From: Welwitschia mirabilis | Lineage: Eukaryota > Gnetophyta > Gnetopsida > Welwitschiales | DNA: 49,479 nt | NCBI GenBank assembly: GCA_051453625.1 | Contig: JBOZIK010000001.1 | Location: 18,898,286 to 18,947,764 of the forward strand | Direction: 5' to 3' | In this document: positions 32,991 to 43,559 of the stretch, one piece after another | Layout of the letters: each line of letters starts with the position of its first letter | How positions within the stretch are numbered: the stretch's first letter is position 1 | Program-made: the position numbers and the translations under genes | The notes under the pieces: generated by a model | What the model saw: only the letters and a program-made list of their open reading frames with translations | Told to the model about the DNA's origin: nothing | Database searches by the model: none

Positions 32991-33836
32991 GAACTTAGCT
33001 AATTTGTGATGTATGTTAGTAAGTAACATTAAATCTATTCTTATCAACTACTTAAGAGAAGATTCTCCTGAGGACCATACTTAAACAATATTTTTAACAA
33101 GTAAGAAAATAAGTTAAAAACTTTATCATCTTTTAGAATTGATTATTAATGAAAAATAAAACTTTACATATCCTAGGGAAAATGAAGAATAAAACTAATG
33201 CTAAAAATTAACGAAGTGCATTGTGATTAACATCCAATGTTTCTGAGACATTCCCATGTAATGAGAAAGTATTATGTTTGGCTAAGAAAGAATGTAGATA
33301 TTAAGTAGTTCATAAAAAACTACCCCATTCATCTATAAGTTAAGATGAAGTAAGGTAAATATCTATAACTCCTTCAATCACTTATAACACTAAAGTGGAA
33401 AAGAAAGGAAATTATGATAGATTTTATCACTAGGATATCTCTCATAATAAAGTAACATTATGCCATATTTTTATATGTTGGCATATCGATTAAAATGGCT
33501 TACTTAATTTTATTTAACTTTACATTTTATGCAAGATGTGTTTAGACTTTATTTAGCTCATACATGATAGTTTTAGATAAATATTTTAAATTCCTATTTA
33601 AATTTTAATAAAATTTCTTTTGTCAGTTAGGAATCAAGATCTAATGTATTACTATCATCTAAAGAATGATAACTAAAAAAATGGCTTAACATAATTTTAG
33701 AATATATATTAAGAAGCTATATGCTTGGGATCTAAGGAATTCAAAAAGTTACTTGTACCTTGTAAAATTCCTATGTAATTATACTTTTTAAAACTTCCTC
33801 TAGTGCTTGTTATTTTAGTTGATATATAAAAGAAAT
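32991..33836 (+). pseudogene. Ty3/gypsy integrase, part 1 (before the copia insertion)
   Basis: The sequence is heavily decayed. Near 33622-33690 the frame reads CQLGIKI followed by a decayed HPQTDGQT-type block, and LEYILRSYM near 33700, where gypsy integrases have 'L-E-x-Y-L-R-x-Y-V'. The frame is then cut at 33836 by a Sirevirus-like insertion and resumes at 41206. Integrase catalytic residues cannot be read with confidence. Confidence 0.65.
33832..33836. other. Target-site duplication GAAAT (left of Sirevirus-like element)
   Basis: These five bases before the TGTTAGATT terminus match GAAAA at 41201-41205 in four of five positions. Confidence 0.7.
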
Positions 33837-35196
33837 TGTTAGATTATGTTTTGTCAATTGATGTCAAACTAATGTTTTCTGTATAGCAAATTTTATGTAT
33901 CTTATGCAGAAGATGTTAATTACTTGTAGGTTAAAAGATAAAACTGAAACCATCAATTTCTGAGTACTAAAAACCTAGTAGTTATTTTACCATCTTGAGG
34001 GGTCGACTAGATTTCTGATGGGGTCAATCGGACCTATAACCTCAAGAACCAGTGTCCCTGAACCGAAAGGAAAGGGGTCAACCAGACCTTTATGGGATAA
34101 CTGTATTTGAAAACCTAATAAACAATATCCTTGGACTGAATAACAAGGGGTCGACTGGACTTATGATGGGGTCAACTGGATCTATCAACCAAGGAATAGT
34201 ACTACTGAAATAATTGTTAAGGATTTGACTGGACCTATGATGGAGGCGACCAGACCTAAGCACTGTGCAGCTAATATGCCTGAGCCGATCATCATGGGAT
34301 CAACCGGACACCTAAAGGGATCAACTGAACCTAAATGGGGTTGACCGAATATGGAGACATAAGAAATTGGGATGACCGAAATTCTCACTTGGGTGACCTG
34401 TGTAAGTCACGGCACCAGATGGGGTTAAATGGACTTTTAAGGAGTTGACCAGACAGATGGAAGTAAAACTTTTTAATCATTATGTATCTGTTGTGTAGAT
34501 ATTGGTTAGCTGTTTTCTAGTTGTTTATAGAAGCTGAAAACACATTTCAAATGTAATAAACCCTAAAATCCTTTTAATATAAATAGCTAAGACATAAATG
34601 GCCAAAGAATATTTTTGAACTATTTTTAATTGGGTGAATCTATTATACTTCTGACCGAAGTAGATCTATCATCTGTATCATCTCTACATTTAAGATCAGA
34701 TCCTGTGCTTTATTTGTATTACATCTATAAGAGAAGAGCTCCACCAAATCTACTAAATCAAGAACGAGTGATATCCATGTACTGTTGGCATCATTACATC
34801 ACTACCTTTCTTTGTGAAAGGTTAAGACTAAGCCTTAAAAAGTATGTTTAAAGCTTGAGACTAAGTCTAGAAAAGTCCATTTGTAAAGGTTACAGGTGAA
34901 CCTAGAATATCTAGTAGAGTAACAAAGATCCGAGATCTAGCTTGGAGATAAGCTAATCATCGAGAGTAAAGTAGGGGGTTTCCTAAACTACTATAAATCT
35001 AGTGTGTATCCATTTGGTATTTTTGTGCTTTCAGTCATTATTTCTTTACTTGTATTATTTTCCTATTTCATGCACATTTTGGATTAGTTAATTATTGTAT
35101 TTAAGTTTTGTTTAAGATTGAATTCATTTAAAATATCGTATTGCATCTTTTTCAAAAAACCTATTAACCTCCCCTCTAGGATTATCAATCCAATCA
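33837..35196 (+). repeat. 5' LTR of the Sirevirus-like element
   Basis: It begins TGTTAGATTATG and ends CCAATCA, 1,360 bp. It aligns with 39767-41200 but lacks about 58 bp near 34644 that the 3' LTR has at about 40575-40632. Positions 33999-34455 hold a dozen variants of a TCGACYGGACC motif. A TATA box lies at 34992-34998. The open frames inside it (34185-34388 minus and 34630-34851 plus) are chance frames in the LTR, not genes. Confidence 0.93.
34992..34998 (+). promoter_or_regulatory. TATA box of the 5' LTR
   Basis: TATAAAT follows a GGGGGTTTCC stretch and precedes a T-rich region. The same arrangement is conserved in the 3' LTR at 40980-40986. This is the likely promoter of the element, with transcription starting a few tens of bases downstream. 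Confidence 0.6.
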
Positions 35197-35198
35197 AT

Positions 35199-35210
35199 TG
35201 GTATTAGAGC
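35199..35210 (+). promoter_or_regulatory. Primer binding site, initiator-Met tRNA type
   Basis: TGGTATTAGAGC lies two bases after the 5' LTR. It differs from the usual plant copia site TGGTATCAGAGC by a single C-to-T change. It would prime minus-strand synthesis. Confidence 0.88.
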
Positions 35211-35261
35211 AAGTTAAGTCTTTTCTTAGATCTTAACTAATCTAGACTTTAGAACCCCACA

Positions 35262-35990
35262 ATGAATTTTCACTTTGATGATTTTTCAAATATGCCCTTC
35301 CTCAATACTTGCACTTTTATCTATATATGTTGGACAACATATGGATATATTTTTAAATAGATTATAACTAGTGGAAATACACAGGAGTCAAGTGAAAGTG
35401 ACAAAAGAAATGCTTAAATACCTAATAAAGAAAGGAGACTTTTCTTTATGGCACTTGTGCCTCCATTGTAAAATATGCTCAATACATTAGATCATGATGA
35501 TCTTAATGTAGACAATGAAGAATAGGATGAGCTGGAAGACACCTATTAAGAGCTATATCAAGAATGTGACAAGCTAGCTAAAATGATAAATGATCTGAAT
35601 AAGATTATAAAATCCCTCACCAAGGAAAAGAAGGAAATGGATTCAAGTCTCAAAAGAATCAAATCAGAAAACTCCGATCTCACTCTAGAGGTAAAAGAGT
35701 TATCTTATTTTGTTAATAAATTTTCAAGTGGATCTATCAAACTAGAATAAATGCTTGAAGTTTAGAAACCTATTGGTAACAAGTTAGGTATTGGCTTCAT
35801 CTCTCAAAGACCTCAAAGACAACAAAATCAGATAACTAGTAATGGTAAGTTTCTTTCAAAAATAACTTGTCATATCTATGAAAGAATTAATCATTCATAT
35901 GCAATGCTAGAAAATTAGTATTGTTTTCAAACTCAATTAGTACTTTTCCATTTAAGTTTATTTTAAAAGAGGTGTACCACATAAGTCTAG
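35262..35990 (+). pseudogene. Sirevirus-like gag, shortened and broken
   Basis: From 35262 a Met-led frame begins and soon meets stops. The clearest part is a charged, coiled-coil-like region at 35535-35720 (ELYQECDKLAKMINDLNK, followed by a Lys/Glu-rich helix), typical of the C-terminal half of Gag in this lineage. The N-terminal UBN2-type domain is far shorter than usual, suggesting an internal deletion. A possible decayed zinc knuckle starts CHIYERINHSYA near 35868, where the second Cys is Tyr. Confidence 0.7.
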
Positions 35991-36064
35991 AAAGACTATA
36001 TCAGTAAAATATAATGATCTTAAAAGTCTCTTAATTCAAACATCTTTCAAAGTTTTAAATAGTA

Positions 36065-36460
36065 CAAGCTAGTATCTCGATAGTAGGTATTTGAGGTATA
36101 TGATAAGAGACAAATCCAGGTTCAAAGAACTAAACAACTTTAATGGAGGAGGTAAATTTCAGGAATAATGAAAGAGAAAAAATAGAAGGAATTGGAAGCA
36201 CTGGTGAAGGTAACCTTTCTAGAATTAATGAAGTTTTATATGTAAACAGTTTAAAGCATAATTTATTGAGCATTAGCCAAATTTGTGACAAAGGTCATAA
36301 GGTAGTTTTTGATAAATCAAAATGTAAAATTTTGCATGAAAGATCAAATGATGTAATTCTTAGAGCAAGTAAAATAGATAATGTTTATAACATAGATAAA
36401 TCATTTTCTTCATGTTATTTTTCAAATGTTCCTCAAGAAGAGCTGTGGCATAAATGATTT
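36065..36460 (+). pseudogene. Sirevirus-like protease and integrase N-terminus
   Basis: At about 36070-36105 the frame reads YLDSRYLRYMI, matching the copia protease active site (L-D-S-G-C-S-x-H-M) with Gly to Arg, Cys to Tyr and His to Tyr. The open frame at 36143-36457 continues with the block EVLYVNSLKHNLLSISQ (here V-L-Y-V-N), then a HKVVFDKSKC segment, and ends with ELWHK, the start of the integrase zinc-binding region (family L-W-H-x-R-x-G-H). A frameshift at about 36440-36460 separates it from the rest of integrase. Confidence 0.88.
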
Positions 36461-37290
36461 GAAAATGATTATTTATAAAAACATCATGAAAGGAATCCCT
36501 AAGATAAATGTGAAAAAAAGAGTCTTAGGTAATGCATGCCAAAAGGGAAAACAAATTAGGACCTCTTATAAAAGCAAAATCCAAACATCCACATCTATGC
36601 CATTAGAGCTTATTCGTATGGATCTAGTAGGGCCTGCTCAAACTTGAAGTCTAGGTGAAAAACATTATTTTCTCACCATGGTTGATGATTTCTCTAGATA
36701 TACTTGGGTATCCTTTTTGTCAAACAAATTTAAAGCTTATAAACATTGGGGTAAAATTTGCAATAAGATTAAAAACGAAAAGGAGTATACAATGAAGAAA
36801 ATAAGAAGTGATCATGATGGTGAATTTTAGAATCATTTTTTTGAGAAATATTACATTAAAAATGGAATTGATCATTAGTTTTCATCCCCAAAAAAACCAC
36901 AACAAAATGGTATAGCTAAAAGAAGAAATAAAGTCCTTAAAAAAATGGCTTAAACTATGCTAAATGATAAGAAAGTTCCTAAATCCTTTTGAGCTGAGGC
37001 AATTAGCCTAGCATGCTGTGTTATTAATAGAGTATATCTTAGATCTAATACTAATAAAACACCATACGAGTTATAGAAAGGAAGATAACCAAATGTGTCA
37101 TACTTTAAAGTCTTTAAAAGTAAATGATATGTGCTAAAAGATAGAGAACATTTGGACAAATTCAAGTTGTAGGCAGATGAAGCTATCTTCTTAAGTTACC
37201 CAACTAGAAGTAGAGCCTATTGTGTTTTAAACAAAAGAAGCTTAATGATAGAAGAGTTAATAAACATGTAAATTGATGAGATTAACACAA
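36426..37290 (+). pseudogene. Sirevirus-like integrase
   Basis: CQKGK near 36537 belongs to the zinc-binding motif. LIRMDLVGPAQT near 36610 is the first catalytic block. HYFFTMVDDFSRYTWVSFL follows near 36663. RSDHDGEF near 36808 holds the second Asp. Near 36885-36930 is PQQNGIAKRRNK, where the family has the catalytic Glu (Q-N-G-V-A-E-R); the Glu codon now reads Lys. After that come AEAISLACCVINRVYL, TNKTPYELWK-like and SYFKVFGSK-like blocks. Stops stand at Gln and Trp positions. The open frame on the minus strand at 36950-37165 is a shadow. Confidence 0.9.
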
Positions 37291-37540
37291 GACCAAACTA
37301 CACAGATGAGGAGGAAATCATAACTACAAGTATTCTCACAACCAATGAAGGTTCTATAGAAAGAAATAAAGTTCCAATAAAAGAAGGAACATCGAAAAAG
37401 CCCAAACTTATTAAAGATCATCCCGTTAGAATCCATTATTAGAGAAGTTAACTAAAAAATAAATACAAGAGGTTCCATGAAAAATTTGTGTGCTCACATT
37501 TGTTATGTCTCAAAGATAAAATTCAAGAAATTTGAAGAAG
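37291..37540 (+). pseudogene. Sirevirus-like pol linker between integrase and RT
   Basis: This is a low-complexity, charged stretch without recognisable domain, as is usual between integrase and RT in copia elements. It contains a KEGTSKKPKL-like segment and, near 37420, an HPVRIHY-like piece. Confidence 0.5.
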
Positions 37541-38550
37541 CAAAAATTCATGAGAAATGGATGATGACAATGCAAGATGAGCTGTAAAAATTCAAAAGAA
37601 ATGATGTTTAGAAGCTAATAGAAAGGACAAAAGATAAGAATATCATTGGAACTAAATGTATTTTTGAAAAAAAATGTGATGAAGAAAACAATATCATTAA
37701 AAAATAAAGCAAGGTTAGTAGCTCAAGGCTACAATCAAATAGAAGGCATTAATATAGGAGATACTTTTGCTTTCGTTGCAAGGCTGGATAGCATTAGAAT
37801 GTTTTTGTCCTTTGCAACTTTNNNNNNNNNNNNNNNNNNNNNNNNNNNNNNNNNNNNNNNNNNNNNNNNNNNNNNNNNNNNNNNNNNNNNNNNNNNNNNN
37901 NNNNNNNNNNNNNNNNNNNNNNNNNNNNNNNNNNNNNNNNNNNNNNNNNNNNNNNNNNNNNNNNNNNNNNNNNNNNNNNNNNNNNNNNNNNNNNNNNNNN
38001 NNNNNNNNNNNNNNNNNNNNNNNNNNNNNNNNNNNNNNNNNNNNNNNNNNNNNNNNNNNNNNNNNNNNNNNNNNNNNNNNNNNNNNNNNNNNNNNNNNNN
38101 NNNNNNNNNNNNNNNNNNNNNNNNNNNNNNNNNNNNNNNNNNNNNNNNNNNNNNNNNNNNNNNNNNNNNNNNNNNNNNNNNNNNNNNNNNNNNNNNNNNN
38201 NNNNNNNNNNNNNNNNNNNNNNNNNNNNNNNNNNNNNNNNNNNNNNNNNNNNNNNNNNNNNNNNNNNNNNNNNNNNNNNNNNNNNNNNNNNNNNNNNNNN
38301 NNNNNNNNNNNNNNNNNNNNNNNNNNNNNNNNNNNNNNNNNNNNNNNNNNNNNNNNNNNNNNNNNNNNNNNNNNNNNNNNNNNNNNNNNNNNNNNNNNNN
38401 NNNNNNNNNNNNNNNNNNNNNNNNNNNNNNNNNNNNNNNNNNNNNNNNNNNNNNNNGTATGTGCAAGATATTAGTCCCAACCAAAAGAATCATATCTTCA
38501 AGTAGTAAAAAGAATAATCAGGTATTTAAAAGGTACATGTAATTATGGCT
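37541..38550 (+). pseudogene. Sirevirus-like reverse transcriptase, interrupted by an N gap
   Basis: From 37541 the frame shows EKWMMTMQDEL, then KFKRNDV, then KNIIGTKCIFEKK (family I-I-G-T-K-W-V-F-x-x-K), and KARLVAQGYNQIEGINIGDT (family K-A-R-L-V-A-Q-G-Y-x-Q-x-E-G-I-D), followed by a RLDSIRMFLSFA block just before the gap. The central part, including the catalytic YVDD, lies in 635 N (37822-38456). After the gap the end of the domain is read (RIIRYLKGTCNYGLWY near 38518-38552). Only one frameshift and few stops are visible. Confidence 0.9.
37822..38456. other. Assembly gap of 635 N
   Basis: It falls in the Sirevirus-like RT. The gap is close to the length of the missing RT middle (about 210 codons), so its size is plausible. 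Open frames running through it are artefacts. Confidence 0.99.
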
Positions 38551-38552
38551 TA

Positions 38553-39060
38553 TGGTATTCCACAAAGACATCTTTTCAACTTGTAGGTTTAGTTATGTAG
38601 ATTGGGCTGGATGCAAAGATAATAGACAAAATACAAGTGGAAATTGCTTTGTACTAGGTTCATGTTTAGTGGGATGGACAAGCAAGAAGCAAACTCTATT
38701 TCTCTCTCTACTACAAAAGCTAAATATATTGCAGTAGGTAGTTGTTGCACTCATCTTTTATGGATGAAAGAAATATTAAAAGATTGTGATGTTAATTTTG
38801 AACAAGTTCCTATTTTCTGTGACAATACAAGTGCTATTAATATATTGAAAAATCCAGTTCAGCACTTAAGAATGAAGCATATTGAGCTAAGACATCATTT
38901 CCTATAGGATCAAGTTGAAAAAGGACACATATCTATGAATTTTATAACTTTAGACCAGTAATTGGCAGATATTTTTACTAAACCCCTAAATTTTGATACT
39001 TTTATTACTCTCAGAAATGAACTAAGGTTCTCTCACTATTCTATGGCTGATTACAAGATT
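38553..39060 (+). pseudogene. Sirevirus-like RNase H and end of pol
   Basis: YVDWAGCKDNRQNTSGNC near 38595 is the first block (family D-A-D-W-A-G). The frame shifts near 38650-38680, after which SLSTTKAKYIAVGSCC (family S-T-A-E-A-E-Y-I-A), LLWMKEIL, FCDNTSAINI, and MKHIELRHHFL are intact in the open frame 38644-38907. ADIFTKPL near 38965 marks the usual end of copia pol. RNase H would remove the RNA strand of the hybrid. The Glu of A-E-A-E has become Lys, so the catalytic site is damaged. Confidence 0.93.
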
Positions 39061-39754
39061 GTCGACTAGATCCTTAATTCAGTCAACTAGATAAGTTCAG
39101 TTGATAGGTTTAAAACTCAGTTGCTTAAACACTCTAGGTTCTGTAGCTATCCTAGAAAAAGGGGGAGAATTAGTTTTTTGCTTTATCATTAAAAATTTGT
39201 TCTCTCCTTTGTCATTGATGTCAAAAAGAGGGAGAATTAGTTGTTTATTGTTAAAGGTTTTTCATATGATTTTAGATGTATGCTCTTGATGAGCACTTCT
39301 AATTTGTAATGTTTGCACTTTTACTTTGTAATGTTTACTTATGTCTAATGAAATGCACTTATCTATTTTGCAAAAAATCAGGTTTCAATTAGTATCTCAA
39401 ATCTAGTTGTGCTTTTCCAGATCATATTGCTCAACATGTTTTTCTTTTGGTATCAGATATGCTTAACTTGAAAAGTTTAAAGTCTTTTAACATTGGAAAT
39501 AAATTCTCTTATATGACATCTGACTAAAATGTTAAATGAGTGATATGATTACATTATGCTTATTATAAAATTGTGCTTTTTTAAACTTTCAAATATGCAT
39601 ACTAGATTGTTCCATTTAAAGCATTAAATTTAATTGATAAAAAATGTCTTAACTTATTTCCAAAGGAGTATTATTTTATAATAGGCATTTCGTAAGGGGG
39701 AGATTTTCTAAAGTTCTAATTTTTTACAACTAAGTATTGTTTTCCCTCAATGTC
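39061..39754 (+). other. Noncoding tail of the Sirevirus-like element with repeated purine tracts
   Basis: Between pol and the 3' LTR there is no long frame. Purine tracts AAAAAGGGGGAGAA (about 39155), AAAAAGAGGGAGAA (about 39223) and AAGGGGGAGA (about 39694) precede the final tract. Repeated polypurine tracts here are known in Sireviruses. There is no room for the envelope-like gene some members carry. Confidence 0.75.
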
Positions 39755-39766
39755 AAAGGGGGAGAT
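39755..39766 (+). other. Polypurine tract of the Sirevirus-like element
   Basis: AAAGGGGGAGAT lies directly before the 3' LTR terminus TGTTAGATT. It would prime plus-strand DNA synthesis. Confidence 0.92.
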
Positions 39767-41200
39767 TGTTAGATTATGTTTTACTGATTAATATCAAACT
39801 AATGTTTTCTCTATAGAAAATTTTGTGTATCTTATGTAGAAGATGTTAATTACTTATAGGTCAAAAGATGAAACCAAACCCATCAACTTCTAAGCATTAA
39901 AAACCTATTAGTTCTTTTATCATCTTGAGGGGTCGACTAGATTTCTAATGGGGTTGACCAGACCTGTAACCTAAAGAACCAGTATCCTTAAATTGAATGA
40001 AAAAGAGTTGACTGGATCTTTATGGGGTCGACTGGTTTTGAGAACTTGATAAATACTATCCCTGAACTAAATGAAAAGGGGTCGACTGAACCTATGATGG
40101 GGTTGACCAGATCTGTAAACCAAGGAATAGTACTCCTAAATTGATTATTAAGGGATCAATCAGAACTATGATGGAGGCGACCAGACTTGAGCACTATGCA
40201 ACTGATATGCCTGAGCCGATCATAATGGGGTCGACTAGACACATAAAGAGGTTGATCGGACCCAGACGAGATCGACTGGACATGAAGCCATAAGAAATTA
40301 GGGTGATCAAAATTCTTACTTGGGTGATCTACATAAGTCATGGCACTAGATGGGTTAATCAGAATTTTGAGATGTTGACCAAATGGAATGGAAGTAAAAT
40401 TTTCTAATCATTATGTATCCATTATACAGCCATTAGGTAGTTGTTTTGTAGCTGTGTATAGCTGTTAGAAGTGCATTTCAAATGTAATAAATCCTAAAAG
40501 CCTTCCAATATAAATAACTAAAATATAGATGACCAAAGAATCTTTTTAAACTATATTGAATTGGGTGAATCTATTGGATCTGAAGGATCAAGCATTATAA
40601 TCTTGTGATTTTTACTGTTGTATTTTGGCATCTATACTTCTAACTAAATAAGATATACCATGTGTATCATCTCTACATTCAAGGTTAGATCCTGTGCTTC
40701 CTTCATGTTACATCTATAGGATAAGAGCTCTATCAAATCTATTGAATCAAGAATGAGTGATATCCATGTACTGTTGGCATCATTACATCACTACCTTACT
40801 TTGTGAAAGGTTGATCCTAATCCTTCAAAAGTCCATTTAAAGGTTGAGACTAAGCCTAGAAAAGTCTATTTGTAAAGGTTATAGGTGAACCTAGAATACT
40901 TGGTGGAGTAACGAAGATCCGAGATCTAGCTTGGGATAAGCTGATCATCAAGAGTGGAGTAGGGGGTTTCCCGAACCACTATAAATCTGGTGTGCATCCA
41001 TTTGGTATTTTTATACTTTTAGTCATTATTTCTTTACTTGTATTATTTTCCTATTTCATGCACATTTTGGATTAGTTAATTATTGTATTCAAGTTTTGTT
41101 TAAGATTGGATTCATTTAGAATATTATGTTTCATCTTTTTAAAAGAACCAATTCACCCCCCTTCCCCTCCTTTCCCCCTCTAGGGTTCTCGATCCTATTA
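39767..41200 (+). repeat. 3' LTR of the Sirevirus-like element
   Basis: 1,434 bp, aligned with 33837-35196. It keeps about 58 bp near 40575-40632 that the 5' LTR has lost and has a C/T-rich insertion near 41155-41185. The TCGACYGGACC motif array is at 39929-40385, and the TATA box at 40980-40986. The terminal CA is now TA. The minus-strand open frame 40156-40341 is a chance frame. Confidence 0.93.
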
Positions 41201-41205
41201 GAAAA

Positions 41206-41800
41206 TACTAAACCCTTTTACATCATTAGTCCTAACCTAGAGATTTAAAGATTCTAGAAGAGACATGCATCTAGAACTAAAAAAAATTAAAAAAATCATA
41301 ATAAAGGATAAACATTAGCAATAGATATCCTAATGTTACTATAATAAGTACTCTTAACACATTTTAATCATGTATTTTAAATGGAAAACCAAGTGCTATT
41401 ATAAGTTAAATCAGAGATAAGCTCTTTAAAATTGAGAAAATATGATATGTTAAAATTCCATTACTCTACCCCATTTAAGATAATAACAATAATTTAAGAA
41501 TGTACTTATAAGTTGGAGTTGGCATTTAAGATGTCTAAAATTCATCTGTTCTTCAATACTAGCCTACTTAAACCCTATTATGAAGAGATGAACCATGAGT
41601 ATATTTTGTATTAGAAGCATACATTTGTTAGATCAAACCTTACATTTGATGTTTAATCCTTAGAAGTAATAATATTCTAAACCAAAAAGCTAAGAAATAA
41701 GAGTATTTAATAAGTTTTAGTGAGATGATTGTATTTTAATTAAAATACATGGAAAATTGGAAGTATATATAGTGCACTTATTTCCTACTCTTTAAAACAT
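41206..41800 (+). pseudogene. Ty3/gypsy integrase, part 2, with chromodomain-like end
   Basis: After the right duplication the host gypsy frame resumes. A charged RRDMHLELKKIKK block lies near 41255 (family helix before the GD-V-x-x-K region). Then TYKLELAFKMSKIHLFF and TSLLKPYYEE appear near 41505-41600, corresponding to the 'Y-K-L-x-L-P-x-x-S-x-I-H-P-V-F-H-V-S-L-L-K-P' block of gypsy integrases. At about 41675-41735 a KLRNKSI...VLVR block resembles the start of a chromodomain, which would make this a chromovirus; this last assignment is tentative. Confidence 0.78.
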
Positions 41801-43555
41801 TTTAAAACTATGTCTAATGCAAAAGGTATTACTACTATATAAAAAATCAAACTCAAAAAATTGGTTAAGTAAATTCTTATTTTAGTGGTTTTCTTTTATA
41901 AAAGAGAAAATGAAGTAAAAAAACTAAGGTCACGAAGAAGAAAACATTACTACACTCATGGAAGAAGAACCATTGCTCAAGGATAATCTAAACGGTTAAT
42001 GTAAAGGGAATGTGATGTTTTTAGTTCTATTTTTAATAAAATTAACTACATTATAAATTTATTATGTAATTTATAAAATTAATTTTTATTTATTATGTAT
42101 CTATTATGTATGTAATGAAAGGGTTGTTAAGTTAAATTACTACTAATGTAAAATTGTATTCCATTATAAACATCCTTGATAAGATATAAGATAAAAGAAA
42201 TAAACTAGGGTGGAAAGGCTAGGTAGATGTAATCCACAATAACATTGGCTAATCCTCGAGGATTATACGAGAATAACTAATGTCATAGTTTGCACCTTTA
42301 TCTTAGATAACTAGCCCAAGATCTGAATCCTTATCAAGTAAATGTATAAATACTACTAGAATTAATAAATATATTATTCCTTTTTAATTATGAATTCTTA
42401 AAATATTTCTTTTAAAAAATATATTTAATTATGACCTAAAAATTTTGTTATGCTTTTAAAATGATTAAAAGGTAAATTATAATATTATTTAAAATTCCAT
42501 TAAAAAGGGATAAATCATTTATATTACCTAATATTCCGTCTCTAAGATTGTCCATCATAATTATTTTAGCTTCATTATTAGTACTTGTAACTTGCATAAA
42601 AAGAGATAACAAAAATAATAGTTGACACCTCATTAATTGTGAAATCATTTGTAGATGGAGGGATTTTGTGCTTTTCCTTCTCTAATAAAATTAATGATTG
42701 ATACTCTAAAAATGCTAATCTTAGTAATTTAATAAATACAACTCTTTACTTAAATAAAACTTACAAATAGACGTTTATAGAAGAGGCATAGATATCAATA
42801 TTTACTCGAATAGATATGCATTTAAATATAAGTATAAACTAACATTTTATTAATAAAGGCTATTAGATTCAAAATAGAATATGTGAAAGATGTGTTTTGA
42901 ATACATAACATTTAGATGTACATAAAAGAGTAAAAAGAATAAAACACTAAGATTGTAAAATTTTTATTTTAAGATTAGGAAGAGGTTTATGTCATAAAAC
43001 CTTCCATATATCATTTTACATACTTATTTAAAAACCTTATCCACTAAACGTTTTTTTTAGGGGGCATGTAAGGGGGATGAAAAATACTAAACTCAAAACT
43101 TGTGGTGATCATACCTTATTTAACAAACGATTTAGTTATACTCGACATATCATAGTATGCTAAAAAGAATATTCAAAGGTCTAAAACCATAACCTTCAAA
43201 ATGGAGAATTAGTGTTCTATTAGTTAGATGACCATATTATTAATTCATTTACTAATAATTATTCCTTTAAAATAGGTATAGAGAATTACTACTTTAAATA
43301 AATACAATTATTTAAAATTTCATATTGAAATTTTAAATTAAAAGTTATGTTTCAACTTAAGAGAAATCATGGGGGAAATAATAGTATTTGCATAGTTTAT
43401 TGAACTGCTCTATCTTCCTTAAAAAGTTCTATAATCTATTAGTTTTGCATTAATAAGAAGCTTTTCAAGTTTCTAACTTCGTTAAGAGCTTAAAATTTTT
43501 TAAGTTGACATAAGCACCATATTAGGCATTACAGTTATGCATCATTTATAAGTAT
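41801..43555. other. AT-rich sequence, probably the gypsy 3' end, nothing else recognised
   Basis: A 3' LTR of the host gypsy element would be expected here. Near 41955-41995 a frame with EEEPLLKDN fits the last residues of a gypsy Pol, so the LTR would begin shortly after. I could not find its partner near 13.4-14.4 kb. The minus-strand open frame at 42448-42648 has no recognisable domain. Confidence 0.35.
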
Positions 43556-43559
43556 GAAC

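Larger units (their letters stand above)
33837..41200 (+). mobile_element. Sirevirus-like Ty1/copia element, nested in the gypsy integrase
   Basis: 7,364 bp, with LTRs at 33837-35196 and 39767-41200, flanked by GAAAT (33832-33836) and GAAAA (41201-41205). Inside, in order: an initiator-Met primer site, a shortened gag, protease, integrase, RT (with a 635-N gap), RNase H, a noncoding tail with several GGGGGAGA tracts, and a polypurine tract. The copia gene order (integrase before RT), the long LTRs with repeated CG-rich palindromes, and the repeated purine tracts all fit the Sirevirus (Maximus/SIRE) lineage. Long legible blocks survive, so it is less decayed than its host, but stops and frameshifts make it non-autonomous. 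Confidence 0.92.

Noticed and set aside
34185-34851. Open frames inside the Sirevirus-like LTR (34185-34388 minus, 34630-34851 plus, 40156-40341 minus)
   Set aside because: They lie in LTR sequence, are not preserved between the two LTRs, and show no domain. The minus frames simply read through the TCGACYGGACC array.
37646-38542. A 298-codon frame and its shadows across 37646-38542
   Set aside because: Most of it is N. Only the first 58 and last 30 codons are real RT sequence, and these are annotated as the RT pseudogene.
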